Below are positions 6,213 to 12,437 of a stretch of 64,000 nt of DNA, in pieces. The first letter of the stretch is position 1. Each line of letters opens with the position of its first letter. Under the pieces are notes generated by a model. It worked only from the letters and a program-made list of their open reading frames with translations, was not told the origin of the DNA and ran no database searches. A program made the position numbers and the translations under genes. Origin of the DNA: Chelativorans xinjiangensis (GTDB lineage: Bacteria > Pseudomonadota > Alphaproteobacteria > Rhizobiales > Rhizobiaceae); the NCBI RefSeq assembly GCF_009812055.1, contig NZ_WQNH01000002.1, positions 186,001 to 250,000 of the forward strand, given 5' to 3'.

Positions 6213-6460
6213 GCTCGCCACCAATTGTCATGGGTGACGGTCCAGGGTGAGTAGAGATAATGGTGGACCGGCGCGGGTGCGGGGTCCGCGAGGGGCAAAC
6301 CCGCGCCGGTCTCATTCGCGACGACAGGACTGGCAACGCCGCGAATTGAAGAAAGGGCGTCAGGAGGCGTGGAGGGGTTCGCCTCCTGACGCAGGGTCGC
6401 CTCGGCTTGGGAGGAGTAGACGAGGCGATGGGGATTGGTGGGGAATGGGAGGATGGTCAT
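6209..6460 (-). CDS. Hypothetical phage protein (83 aa, Pro/Ala-rich)
   Basis: MTILPFPTNPHRLVYSSQAE followed by a low-complexity Ala/Pro middle and a tail VHHYLYSPWTVTHDNWWRA. A GAGGGAG ribosome-binding site lies 7 nt upstream of ATG 6458-6460. ATGA overlaps both neighbours. Largely disordered; function unknown. Confidence 0.55.
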   Translation of the reverse strand: MTILPFPTNPHRLVYSSQAEATLRQEANPSTPPDALSSIRGVASPVVANETGAGLPLADPAPAPVHHYLYSPWTVTHDNWWRA

Positions 6461-6606
6461 GAGACGTCTCCCTCGTGGGGAGCGGTGGGAAATTGGATGA
6501 CAACGCCGATGCAGGGAACGGGGAGGATGTAGAGCTTGCGCTTACCGCCATCCCAGAACGCGCCAATCCAAAGGTCGTACCAAGCGAAAATGGGTCTAAT
6601 GGTCAT
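6457..6606 (-). CDS. Hypothetical phage protein (49 aa)
   Basis: MTIRPIFAWYDLWIGAFWDG followed by KRKLYILPVPCIGVVIQFP. Aromatic and beta-rich, with 'AWYDLWIGxFWD' typical of a small conserved phage/rhizobial protein whose function is not known to me. ATG at 6604-6606 overlaps the upstream stop. Confidence 0.65.
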   Translation of the reverse strand: MTIRPIFAWYDLWIGAFWDGGKRKLYILPVPCIGVVIQFPTAPHEGDVS

Positions 6607-6842
6607 GAGGACTGCTCCTCGACTGGAGACTTGGGGAGGGGTTGCCAGTGGGTGTACGGGGCTTCCGGATACTGATGCATGGCACGGGGCCAATGCTCGC
6701 TAAAGAGGTCTATATGCACGTGCGGGTCGGTCGCGTTCTTATTGTTCGCGCGCTTCTTGCCGGGGCTGTAGAACAGGCATTCCGTCCCATCCTTCGGCGC
6801 GGTTTCTATGCTGCGCCAGCCGTTTGCGTCGGGGATGCTCAT
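6603..6842 (-). CDS. DUF551-like phage protein
   Basis: A 79-aa protein with the recurrent phage motif GWRSIETAPKDGTECLFYSP near the start and THWQPLP near the end, the DUF551-type signature (W-x-x-IxxAPKDGT ... THWxPLP). Function of the family is unknown. This is the first gene of the leftward chain; its AAGGAG ribosome-binding site lies in a small hairpin (6849-6865). Confidence 0.75.
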   Translation of the reverse strand: MSIPDANGWRSIETAPKDGTECLFYSPGKKRANNKNATDPHVHIDLFSEHWPRAMHQYPEAPYTHWQPLPKSPVEEQSS

Positions 6843-6848
6843 GCATTC

Positions 6849-6865
6849 GCTCCTTCTTTAGGAGC
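6849..6865 (-). promoter_or_regulatory. Hairpin overlapping the ribosome-binding site of the DUF551-like gene
   Basis: GCTCC and GGAGC form a 5-bp stem around a 7-nt loop. On the minus strand the AAGGAG Shine-Dalgarno at 6850-6855, 8 nt from the ATG, is partly inside the stem, so translation of the first leftward gene could be tuned by folding. Short stem; functional relevance is a guess. Confidence 0.35.
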
Positions 6866-7003
6866 GGGGCCGTTAACGGTTTCGAAACCAAGAGCCCGGA
6901 AGGCAACGGACGTGTAGGAGATGCCTCTTGCTACAACCGATATATCTGCGTGAAACTCTCCGTGAAGGGCACAAGAATAAGAACCCAAGGGGGCCTCATC
7001 TCC

Positions 7004-7270
7004 ATGCGCGCCATCGAAATGCTTTCCGAGCCGGTCAATGTGCCGGATACCTATGTCTCCGGTCTCTCGCACGTCGAAGACATGGGGGACGGGATGTACA
7101 GGCTGACATTCTACGCCACGCGGGAATCCATCTACGGCGGCATGGAACACACCATCGAGGTCAGGCTTGTCGCCACCCTCCCGGCCATACTGGCGGGGAT
7201 GAAGACCTGCATGACGGCGGTGGGCTACCGATGCTGTGGGGCGGAGGACCTGCGGGCGCTGTCTCATTAG
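7004..7270 (+). CDS. Hypothetical protein (88 aa), lone rightward gene
   Basis: MRAIEMLSEPVNVPDTYVSG followed by RLTFYATRESIYGGMEHTIE and VRLVATLPAILAGMKTCMTAVGY. The 'RLTFYxxxxSIYGG...RLVxPxxA' pattern is frequent in small uncharacterised rhizobial proteins, often prophage-borne. It is the only rightward gene inside the leftward region, and its stop overlaps that of the Cro-like gene (convergent, 7267-7270). It could be a lysogenic-conversion gene. An AAGGGGG lies 10 nt before ATG 7004. Confidence 0.65.
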   Translation: MRAIEMLSEPVNVPDTYVSGLSHVEDMGDGMYRLTFYATRESIYGGMEHTIEVRLVATLPAILAGMKTCMTAVGYRCCGAEDLRALSH

Positions 7271-7491
7271 GCTGCGGCCTCCCTTTTCGATGCCGCCAGC
7301 GCCGCCAAGTCATCAACGCTAATCAGGTGCCCATGGCGACGGGCGGCGGACACGATGTCGTTCCACCACTCGGCCGGGATGCTGTTGCGTTGCTTCCATT
7401 TGCGGGCGGCGGGGAGGCTCGCGCCTATCTCTTGCGCCATCGCATCCGGGGAGGGCCAAAGGCCGATTACATCTTGGAATGACGTGTACAT
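7267..7491 (-). CDS. Cro-like helix-turn-helix protein (carph-isopro/YdaS type)
   Basis: A 74-aa protein, MYTSFQDVIGLWPSPDAMAQ then EIGASLPAARKWKQRNSIPA and EWWNDIVSAARRHG. The layout F-x-x-VIxxWPS...LAxxxG...WxxRxSIPxxxW is the carph-isopro type of small phage repressor related to YdaS/Cro. It lies opposite the CI-like gene across a set of operators, the usual place for Cro. The best promoter (-10 at 7498-7503) predicts a start site at or next to the ATG, so the message may be leaderless. Confidence 0.8.
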   Translation of the reverse strand: MYTSFQDVIGLWPSPDAMAQEIGASLPAARKWKQRNSIPAEWWNDIVSAARRHGHLISVDDLAALAASKREAAA

Positions 7492-7497
7492 GCATCC

Positions 7498-7526
7498 CTT
7501 ATAGGACCAATTGTCCTTGGATGCAA
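7498..7526 (-). promoter_or_regulatory. Leftward early promoter overlapping an operator
   Basis: On the minus strand TTGCAT (7521-7526) and TATAAG (7498-7503) are separated by 17 bp, a good sigma70 match. The AGGAC-N5-GTCCT palindrome (7503-7517) fills the spacer, so a bound repressor would block polymerase. The predicted start point falls at about 7491, the first base of the Cro-like ATG. Confidence 0.65.
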
Positions 7527-7540
7527 GCGCATATCGTCCT
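7503..7540. promoter_or_regulatory. Left operator cluster (OL-like)
   Basis: Site 1 at 7503-7517 is a perfect AGGAC-N5-GTCCT palindrome. Site 2 at 7526-7540 (AGCGC-N5-GTCCT) keeps one perfect half and starts exactly 23 bp later. A third degenerate site may lie at 7560-7574 (TGGGC-N5-GTCCT). The same palindromes recur, also 23 bp apart, at 8309-8346, so these are probably the binding sites of the CI-like and/or Cro-like proteins. Confidence 0.7.
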
Positions 7541-7603
7541 TGGACACGATTTTTCGAATTGGGCAAACTGTCCTTAGCTGAATTTTCGAAGAACGAACCC
7601 GCT

Positions 7604-7909
7604 ATGGCTCCGAGATCCAAACAGCCCTCGAGGGCGCCGCAAGCTGCCTATGATGTGAGGTTCATAGAGCGCACCAAGCTGGCGCGCGTGCGGTCCGGCC
7701 TTACTCAGGCCGAAATCGCCAAACTTCTCGACATGGAGCAGGATCGCTATAAGCAATACGAAACCCGCAGCAAATTACCCCATCAGTTTGTCGAGCGCTT
7801 TTGCCTGGCGTGCCGCATCTCAATCGGCTGGCTCGTGACGGGCAAAGAACGTCTTCCGGCCCTCAGTGATATAGATAACCTCTCTCAGAGCCCTATACCG
7901 AAAGAATAA
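7604..7909 (+). CDS. CI-like phage repressor (XRE-family HTH)
   Basis: A 101-aa protein beginning MAPRSKQPSRAPQAAYDVRF. The HTH_3 domain covers residues about 20-80: TKLARVRSGLTQAEIAKLLD then MEQDRYKQYETRSKLP, with the recognition helix near 44-52. It ends soon after the domain (ISIGWLVTGKERLPALS), so it lacks the LexA-like autocleavage domain of lambda CI. Induction would need another trigger, such as an antirepressor or the Cro-like protein. It is divergent from the Cro-like gene across the left operators. An upstream in-frame extension to 7511 overlaps the operators and was rejected. Confidence 0.85.
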   Translation: MAPRSKQPSRAPQAAYDVRFIERTKLARVRSGLTQAEIAKLLDMEQDRYKQYETRSKLPHQFVERFCLACRISIGWLVTGKERLPALSDIDNLSQSPIPKE

Positions 7910-7938
7910 CCTTTTGTAATTGTGCCTTTTAAATTTAT

Positions 7939-7979
7939 GTGACACCCATGTCACTTTCCCAAGGTGACACCCATGTCAC
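7939..7979. repeat. Tandem 16-bp palindromes (GTGACA-CCCA-TGTCAC), 25-bp period
   Basis: Two identical palindromes at 7939-7954 and 7964-7979, inside a 20-bp direct repeat that also includes CTTTC. They sit between the convergent ends of the repressor gene and the HTH gene, next to an AT-rich run (7910-7938). No T-tract follows, so a terminator is unlikely. Iteron-like or operator function is possible. Confidence 0.6.
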
Positions 7980-7981
7980 TT

Positions 7982-8296
7982 TCAGAGCCACGGATAGAGC
8001 AGTTCATATCGATTGACGGCCTTCTGTCGGCCGCGCTGTCCGTCACGGCGAACGAATAGAAGCTCCTCTCCCTCTAGGGTGGCTACGGCCCTAATCACTG
8101 TTCGAGAAGAAACGCCCGTTTTCAGGGCAATCGTGCTCACCTGATACCAGGTGTCCCGCGTGTTCTCGTTGATCCGCCGCGCAATCCAGCACCCGATAAG
8201 GCGTATCGTCGGGTGCAGGTCGTCCCGCTCCAGCACGTAATCCACCCACTCATTTCTGTTCCGGTGAAAACCGGCTTCGCCGCTGTCCTTATTCAT
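7982..8296 (-). CDS. Winged-helix/HTH phage protein (replication- or regulator-like)
   Basis: A 104-aa protein: MNKDSGEAGFHRNRNEWVDY, then LHPTIRLIGCWIARRINENT and WYQVSTIALKTGVSSRTVIR followed by AVATLEGEELLFVRRDGQRG. The segment from STIALKTGVSSRTVIRAV to LLFVRR is a winged-helix of the kind in phage O-type replication initiators and GntR/HTH_36 regulators. The gene is transcribed leftward from the right operator region and ends 3 bp from the tandem palindromes, which it might bind. Only the DNA-binding domain is present. Start ATG 8294-8296. Confidence 0.7.
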   Translation of the reverse strand: MNKDSGEAGFHRNRNEWVDYVLERDDLHPTIRLIGCWIARRINENTRDTWYQVSTIALKTGVSSRTVIRAVATLEGEELLFVRRDGQRGRQKAVNRYELLYPWL

Positions 8297-8308
8297 GCGG
8301 CAACACTT

Positions 8309-8346
8309 AGGACATTTCGTCCTTGACAGCAAGGACAAACGGTCCT
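8309..8346. promoter_or_regulatory. Right operator cluster (OR-like)
   Basis: Two perfect AGGAC-N5-GTCCT palindromes: 8309-8323 (spacer ATTTC) and 8332-8346 (spacer AAACG), starts 23 bp apart. They lie between the divergent HTH gene and the first rightward gene and bracket the -35 of the rightward promoter. Same sequence and spacing as the left cluster. Confidence 0.75.
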
Positions 8347-8351
8347 ACATT
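8324..8351 (+). promoter_or_regulatory. Rightward early promoter
   Basis: A perfect TTGACA (8324-8329) is followed after 16 bp by TACATT (8346-8351). The second operator fills the spacer and the first abuts the -35, so repressor occupancy should shut the operon off. Expected start point about 8358, giving a 60-nt leader before ATG 8420. Confidence 0.7.
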
Positions 8352-8419
8352 CACTCCCATACCCACCCACCCCACCCGGAAACGGGGAAGCACACGGTGA
8401 GAGACGGAAGGAACCCGAG

Positions 8420-8743
8420 ATGAACGCACTGGCCCGCACCTTTTCCGACCTAGCCGAGGCATTGGCCTCGCAGAAGCAACGCTTCTTTGTCGTGAAGCAG
8501 CGTTTCGGCAATAGCGCCCTGTCCGGCAAGCCGACGCATACCGCCGATGTCTTCGACCGGGAGACCGGCAAGACGTGGCGATGCCACGGCCACCAGTTGC
8601 AGTTCGTGCTTTCGGGCGAGGAAGAGCCCGACGAGGACTGGCTGACGCTGATCGATGAGCCGGAGGACGTTCCCGACGGGTTCGACCGGGAGGCTTCCAG
8701 AGCCGATTTCCAGAACGACGAGCGCCTTGAGGGAGTTCGGTGA
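8420..8743 (+). CDS. Hypothetical phage early protein (107 aa)
   Basis: First gene of the rightward operon. MNALARTFSDLAEALASQKQ then RFFVVKQRFGNSALSGKPTH and an acidic C-terminal half (EEEPDEDWLTLIDEPEDVPDG). An AAGGA ribosome-binding site lies 8 nt upstream. The acidic C-terminus is reminiscent of DNA-mimic or anti-host early proteins, but there is no recognisable family. Confidence 0.65.
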   Translation: MNALARTFSDLAEALASQKQRFFVVKQRFGNSALSGKPTHTADVFDRETGKTWRCHGHQLQFVLSGEEEPDEDWLTLIDEPEDVPDGFDREASRADFQNDERLEGVR

Positions 8744-9051
8744 TGAGCAGCGAGAAGTATACGCCGGGAGAATGGGAAGCCAAGGGCAGGTACGTCTTTT
8801 CGGGCAATAACTGCATCGGCATTTGCGACACGGACAACGACACCGAAACGCGGATGAAAGCAAATGCCCGCCTCATGGCTGCGGCTCCCGACATGCTGGA
8901 TGCGCTGAAGGAAGCCGAAGATCATCTTTTGTGGGCAAAGGCCACACTCGATGATGCCGGTCGCCGGTCAGTCGGGGAAGCGATGGACAGGTGCGTTACT
9001 GAAATCCGCGCCGCCATCGCCAAGGCAGAAGGCCGAGGGGAAGAATCATGA
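8743..9051 (+). CDS. Ead/Ea22-type phage protein (NARLMAAAPDML motif)
   Basis: A 102-aa protein: MSSEKYTPGEWEAKGRYVFS, then TETRMKANARLMAAAPDMLD and ALKEAEDHLL. 'YTPGxWxA...ANARLxAAAPDxLxAL' is a very common architecture in prophage early regions, with unknown function. ATG 8743 shares its A with the upstream stop; GGAG lies 7 nt upstream. A GTG 3 bp earlier is possible. Confidence 0.75.
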   Translation: MSSEKYTPGEWEAKGRYVFSGNNCIGICDTDNDTETRMKANARLMAAAPDMLDALKEAEDHLLWAKATLDDAGRRSVGEAMDRCVTEIRAAIAKAEGRGEES

Positions 9052-9281
9052 GCGACTCCAAACGCTGGGACCGCATCATCGCGTCCGACTACCGGCATTC
9101 CGCCATGGAATACCGTGAGTTTGAAGACGAGGTAATCGCGCGGATGACGCCGGAAGAGGCATTCGCAGAGTTCTGCGAGTGGCACGGCCTAATCGGATGG
9201 GCTCGCACGCTGATGGCGGTCCACGATTCCGCGAGGGCACATTTGCCGATTGCCCCCCCCTCCAGTGAAGGAGTTCGGTGA
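9048..9281 (+). CDS. Hypothetical phage protein (77 aa)
   Basis: MSDSKRWDRIIASDYRHSAM then EEAFAEFCEWHGLIGWARTL and a tail ending PPSSEGVR. ATGA overlap with the gene before. The DNA for the PPSSEG tail is part of a 17-bp sequence repeated at the next gene junction. Short helical protein; function unknown. Confidence 0.65.
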   Translation: MSDSKRWDRIIASDYRHSAMEYREFEDEVIARMTPEEAFAEFCEWHGLIGWARTLMAVHDSARAHLPIAPPSSEGVR

Positions 9282-9508
9282 TGAGCGGATGCATGACGTG
9301 CTCTCTTGCCCGCTGGCGCACCACGAAGACGGGGAGGCTTCATCCGTCTGGTGATGGTCGGTGCACGTGGGAGATGCCCGAAACCCCACTCCCATCCGCT
9401 TGGTATTTTGTCGGCGGAATGAGCCGGCCATGTGGTGGGTATATCGACCGCCACCAGCCGTATCAGGATTGCCCGCAATATGTCGCCTCCCCCTCCAGTG
9501 AAGGATGA
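9281..9508 (+). CDS. Cysteine-rich hypothetical phage protein (75 aa)
   Basis: MSGCMTCSLARWRTTKTGRL, then GRCTWEMPETPLPSAWYFVG, with further Cys in RPCGGY and QDCPQY. CxxC near the N-terminus and a total of five Cys suggest a small zinc-binding domain. It ends SPSSEG, the same tail as the preceding protein. ATG 9281 shares its A with the previous stop. Confidence 0.6.
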   Translation: MSGCMTCSLARWRTTKTGRLHPSGDGRCTWEMPETPLPSAWYFVGGMSRPCGGYIDRHQPYQDCPQYVASPSSEG

Positions 9509-9512
9509 GATG

Positions 9513-9767
9513 ATGAGCCGCAACCCCCTAGAGGTCGATGAAGCCGCGAACATCGCCGTGAGCAAGATGCTGCGCCAGATGTATCACATTCCGACGCTCC
9601 GCATTCTGGAACTGATAGACGCCGGCTTAAGCCTTGAAGAGGCAGAACGGGCATGCGCTCCCGAGCCCACACCCATCCCCGGTGCCATCCTTACACCCGA
9701 GGCAGAGCGCGCCGGCATAAATCTACAGCGCAAGCGTATCCGCGAAATGCTCGGAGAGAAATCATGA
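9513..9767 (+). CDS. Hypothetical phage protein (84 aa)
   Basis: MSRNPLEVDEAANIAVSKML then RQMYHIPTLRILELIDAGLS and LEEAERACAPEPTP, ending KRIREMLGEKS. All-helical, acidic. AAGGA at 9501-9505 gives 7-nt spacing to this ATG; an ATG 3 bp earlier is possible. Function unknown. Confidence 0.6.
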   Translation: MSRNPLEVDEAANIAVSKMLRQMYHIPTLRILELIDAGLSLEEAERACAPEPTPIPGAILTPEAERAGINLQRKRIREMLGEKS

Positions 9768-9970
9768 GCGAAGCACAGCAAGCCATGAACGGCAAGCACA
9801 TCAGGTGTGCCAGATGCGATGGGGCCGGATATCTCACGGTTTGGTCGTTTGGCGTCAAGGAGCCGGATGAGTGCCCTGATTGCGGCGGTTCCGGCAAGAG
9901 CTGGCGATACGATAGCGGCGCTATCGCCCGCTACTACAGCGGCCCTCTGATTGGGAGGGATGCGTCATGA
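9764..9970 (+). CDS. DnaJ-type zinc-finger phage protein (68 aa)
   Basis: MSEAQQAMNGKHIRCARCDG then AGYLTVWSFGVKEPDECPDC and GGSGKSWRY. Two CxxCxGxG knuckles (CARCDGAG and CPDCGGSG) match half of a DnaJ zinc-finger domain, which binds one zinc. Such single-site proteins are common in phage early operons and may bind unfolded polypeptides. ATGA overlap upstream and downstream. Confidence 0.75.
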   Translation: MSEAQQAMNGKHIRCARCDGAGYLTVWSFGVKEPDECPDCGGSGKSWRYDSGAIARYYSGPLIGRDAS

Positions 9971-10143
9971 TCCCGACCGACACGCTGGAGCGCCCAGAGG
10001 CGCCCACGAAACGCCCGCCAGGTTTAGACGAGTACGAGGCACGCTGCGCAATCCGCAACCTGATTGAACTGTACGGGGCAGAGAGGGCGGCGTGGATGCT
10101 GTCTTGGATGTTGGAAGACGAGCGAGAGAGGGCGAAGCGATGA
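9967..10143 (+). CDS. Hypothetical phage protein (58 aa)
   Basis: MIPTDTLERPEAPTKRPPGL, then DEYEARCAIRNLIELYGAER and [19 protein letters not shown] Pro-rich lead and two helices. It fits exactly between two genes with ATGA overlaps at both ends, which is the main evidence for translation. Confidence 0.65.
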   Translation: MIPTDTLERPEAPTKRPPGLDEYEARCAIRNLIELYGAERAAWMLSWMLEDERERAKR

Positions 10144-10778
10144 CCAAGAATATTGACCCCAGGTTGATCGAAATCCTCACCGAATATGGGGAGAGCCCGA
10201 ATGACGCGTTGTGGGATTGCCACGGCACATGGGTAGCATATCACAAGGCAATCGAGCGTATCGCAGCTAAGGCCGGCGTCGTCTTCGACATGCCGCAGAT
10301 CATCGAGGCGAACAGCGCCGGCAAGACAGTTGCTATCGCCGTCTCTGGAAAGATGGGCGACCGCCAAGAGTGGTCATTCGGGGAAGCGGCTCCGAGCAAC
10401 AACAAGAATGCGTACCCCTACGCAATGGCGGAGAAGAGGGCCAAGGACCGCGTTGTTCTGAAGCTCGTCGGTCTGCACGGCCTCGTCTATTCCGAGGAAG
10501 AGAGTGACGACTTCAAGCCCGGAGGCGCTCCCCAAGAGCCCCCCCACAAGTCATCCGCCGCTCTTAAGCGCGAAGGTGCATGGCCTGCCGTCATGGAGCA
10601 ATTCCACGCCGATATCCAGGACGTGAAAACCCTCATGGCCCTTGAGGCGATGAAAGCATCCTACCGCGCACAGGCGAAGAAGGACGGGTGGACGACGGCG
10701 TGGCTGTCTTCTTTGGCCAATGAATTCGATACCTTCGAAGAAAAGCTAATCGAACAAATGGAAAAAGAGGACGCATAG
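10140..10778 (+). CDS. Probable phage recombination protein (annealase-like)
   Basis: A 212-aa protein. [20 protein letters not shown], a strand-rich part with [10 protein letters not shown], then [20 protein letters not shown] and [20 protein letters not shown]. '[18 protein letters not shown]' resembles the helix of phage single-strand annealing proteins of the Erf/Rad52/Sak kind (MAETRAxxRAL...). An SSB-like gene follows two genes later, the usual partnership. The C-terminal 80 residues are helical. Annealase identity is my inference; the protein is at least a conserved rhizobial-phage early protein. ATGA overlap upstream. Confidence 0.55.
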   Translation: MTKNIDPRLIEILTEYGESPNDALWDCHGTWVAYHKAIERIAAKAGVVFDMPQIIEANSAGKTVAIAVSGKMGDRQEWSFGEAAPSNNKNAYPYAMAEKRAKDRVVLKLVGLHGLVYSEEESDDFKPGGAPQEPPHKSSAALKREGAWPAVMEQFHADIQDVKTLMALEAMKASYRAQAKKDGWTTAWLSSLANEFDTFEEKLIEQMEKEDA

Positions 10779-10780
10779 CT

Positions 10781-11335
10781 ATGGCATTCGATGCCAAAAA
10801 GCTCGACTCTCTGCGAGAGAGACTGCGGAGAAAATCCAAGGTCTTGTCGTCCGGGTGCATCGAATGGACCGGATATCGTGGGCCTACGGGCTACGGCGCT
10901 GTCGGTTTTGGCGGAAAGGTTCTGCGCGCCCATAGGGCCGCGTTCATTCTTGCGAATGGCAGTATCCCTGCGGGGATAAGCGTCTGCCACACGTGTGACA
11001 ACCGATCTTGCATCAATCCAGACCATCTATTCCTTGGCACCCACTCCGAGAACATGGCGGATATGGCCCGAAAGGGCAGGGCGAATTGCGTAGATGCGGT
11101 CGCCGCGTCTGTGAAGGCCGGAAGACGGCGCGGATCGTCACACCATGCTACGCGCGTCAATCGCGAAACGGTCATGGCTATGCGGGCAGATCGGCACGCC
11201 GGGATGACCTATTCGGAAATTGTGAGGAAGTACGGGGTTCCTCTGGGAACCGTTACGGACATTTGCCTTGGAACAACTTGGTCACACGTTCCGGGCGCGG
11301 TGGAAAAGAAGTGGACCAGAAGGAAAGCACTATGA
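10781..11335 (+). CDS. HNH endonuclease (homing type, C-terminal HTH)
   Basis: A 184-aa protein. The HNH core reads [20 protein letters not shown], then [20 protein letters not shown] and [20 protein letters not shown]. The C-terminal part, [20 protein letters not shown] followed by [14 protein letters not shown], is a DNA-targeting HTH. This matches the HNH_3-type free-standing homing nucleases of phages. It lies between the annealase-like and SSB-like genes, whose products would normally be adjacent, as expected for an invading homing gene. Confidence 0.88.
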   Translation: MAFDAKKLDSLRERLRRKSKVLSSGCIEWTGYRGPTGYGAVGFGGKVLRAHRAAFILANGSIPAGISVCHTCDNRSCINPDHLFLGTHSENMADMARKGRANCVDAVAASVKAGRRRGSSHHATRVNRETVMAMRADRHAGMTYSEIVRKYGVPLGTVTDICLGTTWSHVPGAVEKKWTRRKAL

Positions 11336-11604
11336 GCTACGAACGGAAAGATATGACGTTTTCGCTGTTCCCCAACAAAGACAGGAAAACAGACAAACAC
11401 CCCGACATGTCGGGAACCGCCCTAGTCGATGGCGTCCAGTATTTTGCTGACGCATGGACGAACGTGGACCGAAACGGAAACAAATATATCTCCGGGAAGC
11501 TCAAGCCCAAAGAACAGCGCGCCGCTGAAATCCGCCGCTCCTACGGCGAGCAGCAGAGCGGATACGACCCCGACCCCGACGACGCAGACGATCTGCCATT
11601 CTGA
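11332..11604 (+). CDS. SSB-like/DUF736-like protein with acidic C-terminal tail
   Basis: A 90-aa protein: [20 protein letters not shown], then [20 protein letters not shown] and [12 protein letters not shown] compact beta-barrel-like pattern is followed by a disordered acidic tail ending [12 protein letters not shown], very close to the DDDIPF tail by which bacterial SSB recruits partners. This suggests a phage single-strand binding protein working with the annealase-like protein at 10,140. The ATG overlaps the HNH stop (ATGA). Confidence 0.65.
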   Translation: MSYERKDMTFSLFPNKDRKTDKHPDMSGTALVDGVQYFADAWTNVDRNGNKYISGKLKPKEQRAAEIRRSYGEQQSGYDPDPDDADDLPF

Positions 11605-11620
11605 CGGAGGCTAGAGAGAC

Positions 11621-11959
11621 ATGCGCTTCACCATTCGAGACGAGACGGTTCACGCGGCGTTCGACATGCTGGAAAGCCATGCGCAGCCAGCAGCCGCTGC
11701 AAGGGCCATGCGTGAGCGCCGGGAAGACGAGCGCCGGGCCGCGAAGGCCCGCGCCTTCCTAGAAGCCGCCGGCAGCGTTGCCGAGCGGGAATCCAAGGCG
11801 GTCCTGTCGGAAGAATACCAACTTGCCTGCGAGCGCTTCTATGCCGCCGTCGAGACCGACGAGGAATATCGCAATCAGCGGTCAAAATGCGAGGCCGTGA
11901 TAGAGGCATGGCGCACGGTGCAGAGCAACTACCGCGCTATGGGCAAGGTGGCAGCATGA
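11621..11959 (+). CDS. Hypothetical phage protein (112 aa, coiled-coil)
   Basis: MRFTIRDETVHAAFDMLESH followed by Ala/Arg/Glu-rich helices (RAMRERREDERRAAKARAFL) and a C-terminal ACERFYAAVETDEEYRNQRS. Strong coiled-coil propensity. GGAGG ribosome-binding site upstream. The placement after an SSB-like gene recalls accessory recombination proteins, but no family is recognised. Confidence 0.65.
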   Translation: MRFTIRDETVHAAFDMLESHAQPAAAARAMRERREDERRAAKARAFLEAAGSVAERESKAVLSEEYQLACERFYAAVETDEEYRNQRSKCEAVIEAWRTVQSNYRAMGKVAA

Positions 11960-12144
11960 CAAAGTTCTTGCATATTAAGCAACATCTGCGTCGCTCTCCC
12001 CGCGACCCCTACGCCGATATCCGCGAAGCAAAGACACGTCAGCTACGCGAAGAGGTTGATGCCCATCTCACGCGGGTATGCGTCTTTGCGCTGGAGGAGG
12101 TGTTTAGCGAGGGTGAACTGACCGTGCTGCGGGAGACGTGGTGA
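11956..12144 (+). CDS. Hypothetical phage protein (62 aa)
   Basis: MTKFLHIKQHLRRSPRDPYA, then DIREAKTRQLREEVDAHLTR and EEVFSEGELTVLRETW. Basic N-terminus, helical rest. ATGA overlap with the preceding gene. No family recognised. Confidence 0.6.
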   Translation: MTKFLHIKQHLRRSPRDPYADIREAKTRQLREEVDAHLTRVCVFALEEVFSEGELTVLRETW

Positions 12145-12437
12145 TGCTACCCATGATGCCCCCTCCAATGCCAGAGCCGCCCCGGTGTATGTTCGACAGC
12201 GATGCCGAATATGAGAAGGCCATGAAGCGGTACAGGGCCGAGAGGCGCGCGCGCGACGAAAGGATGAAGAACCAGGATGCGATGCTTATCCTGATGGCCA
12301 TCATCTATATCGGGTCCGCAATCGGTATGTTTTCCCTCACCCTCCACATGCTTTTGGGCATCAAGGGCATTCTGTACGGCCTTAGCGTCGTGGGTCTCTT
12401 GTGGGTTGCCTATGTGCAGATACGGAAGCGGCTCTGA
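12144..12437 (+). CDS. Two-span membrane protein (97 aa)
   Basis: Met/Pro-rich start (MLPMMPPPMPEPPR), a charged helix, AEYEKAMKRYRAERRARDER, then two TM segments, MLILMAIIYIGSAIGMFSL and GIKGILYGLSVVGLLWVAYV. A holin-like or superinfection-exclusion role is possible from size and topology alone. The start ATG shares its A with the upstream stop; an earlier GTG is less likely. Confidence 0.6.
   Translation: MLPMMPPPMPEPPRCMFDSDAEYEKAMKRYRAERRARDERMKNQDAMLILMAIIYIGSAIGMFSLTLHMLLGIKGILYGLSVVGLLWVAYVQIRKRL

Noticed and set aside
6839-7267. 142-codon minus-strand frame
   Set aside because: Antisense to the 88-aa plus-strand gene, whose protein has a recognisable pattern; the minus product is His/Arg/Asp-rich without domains.
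7939-7979. Terminator between the convergent repressor and HTH genes
   Set aside because: The palindromes have only 6-bp stems and lack T-tracts; they are identical tandem copies, more like protein-binding sites.
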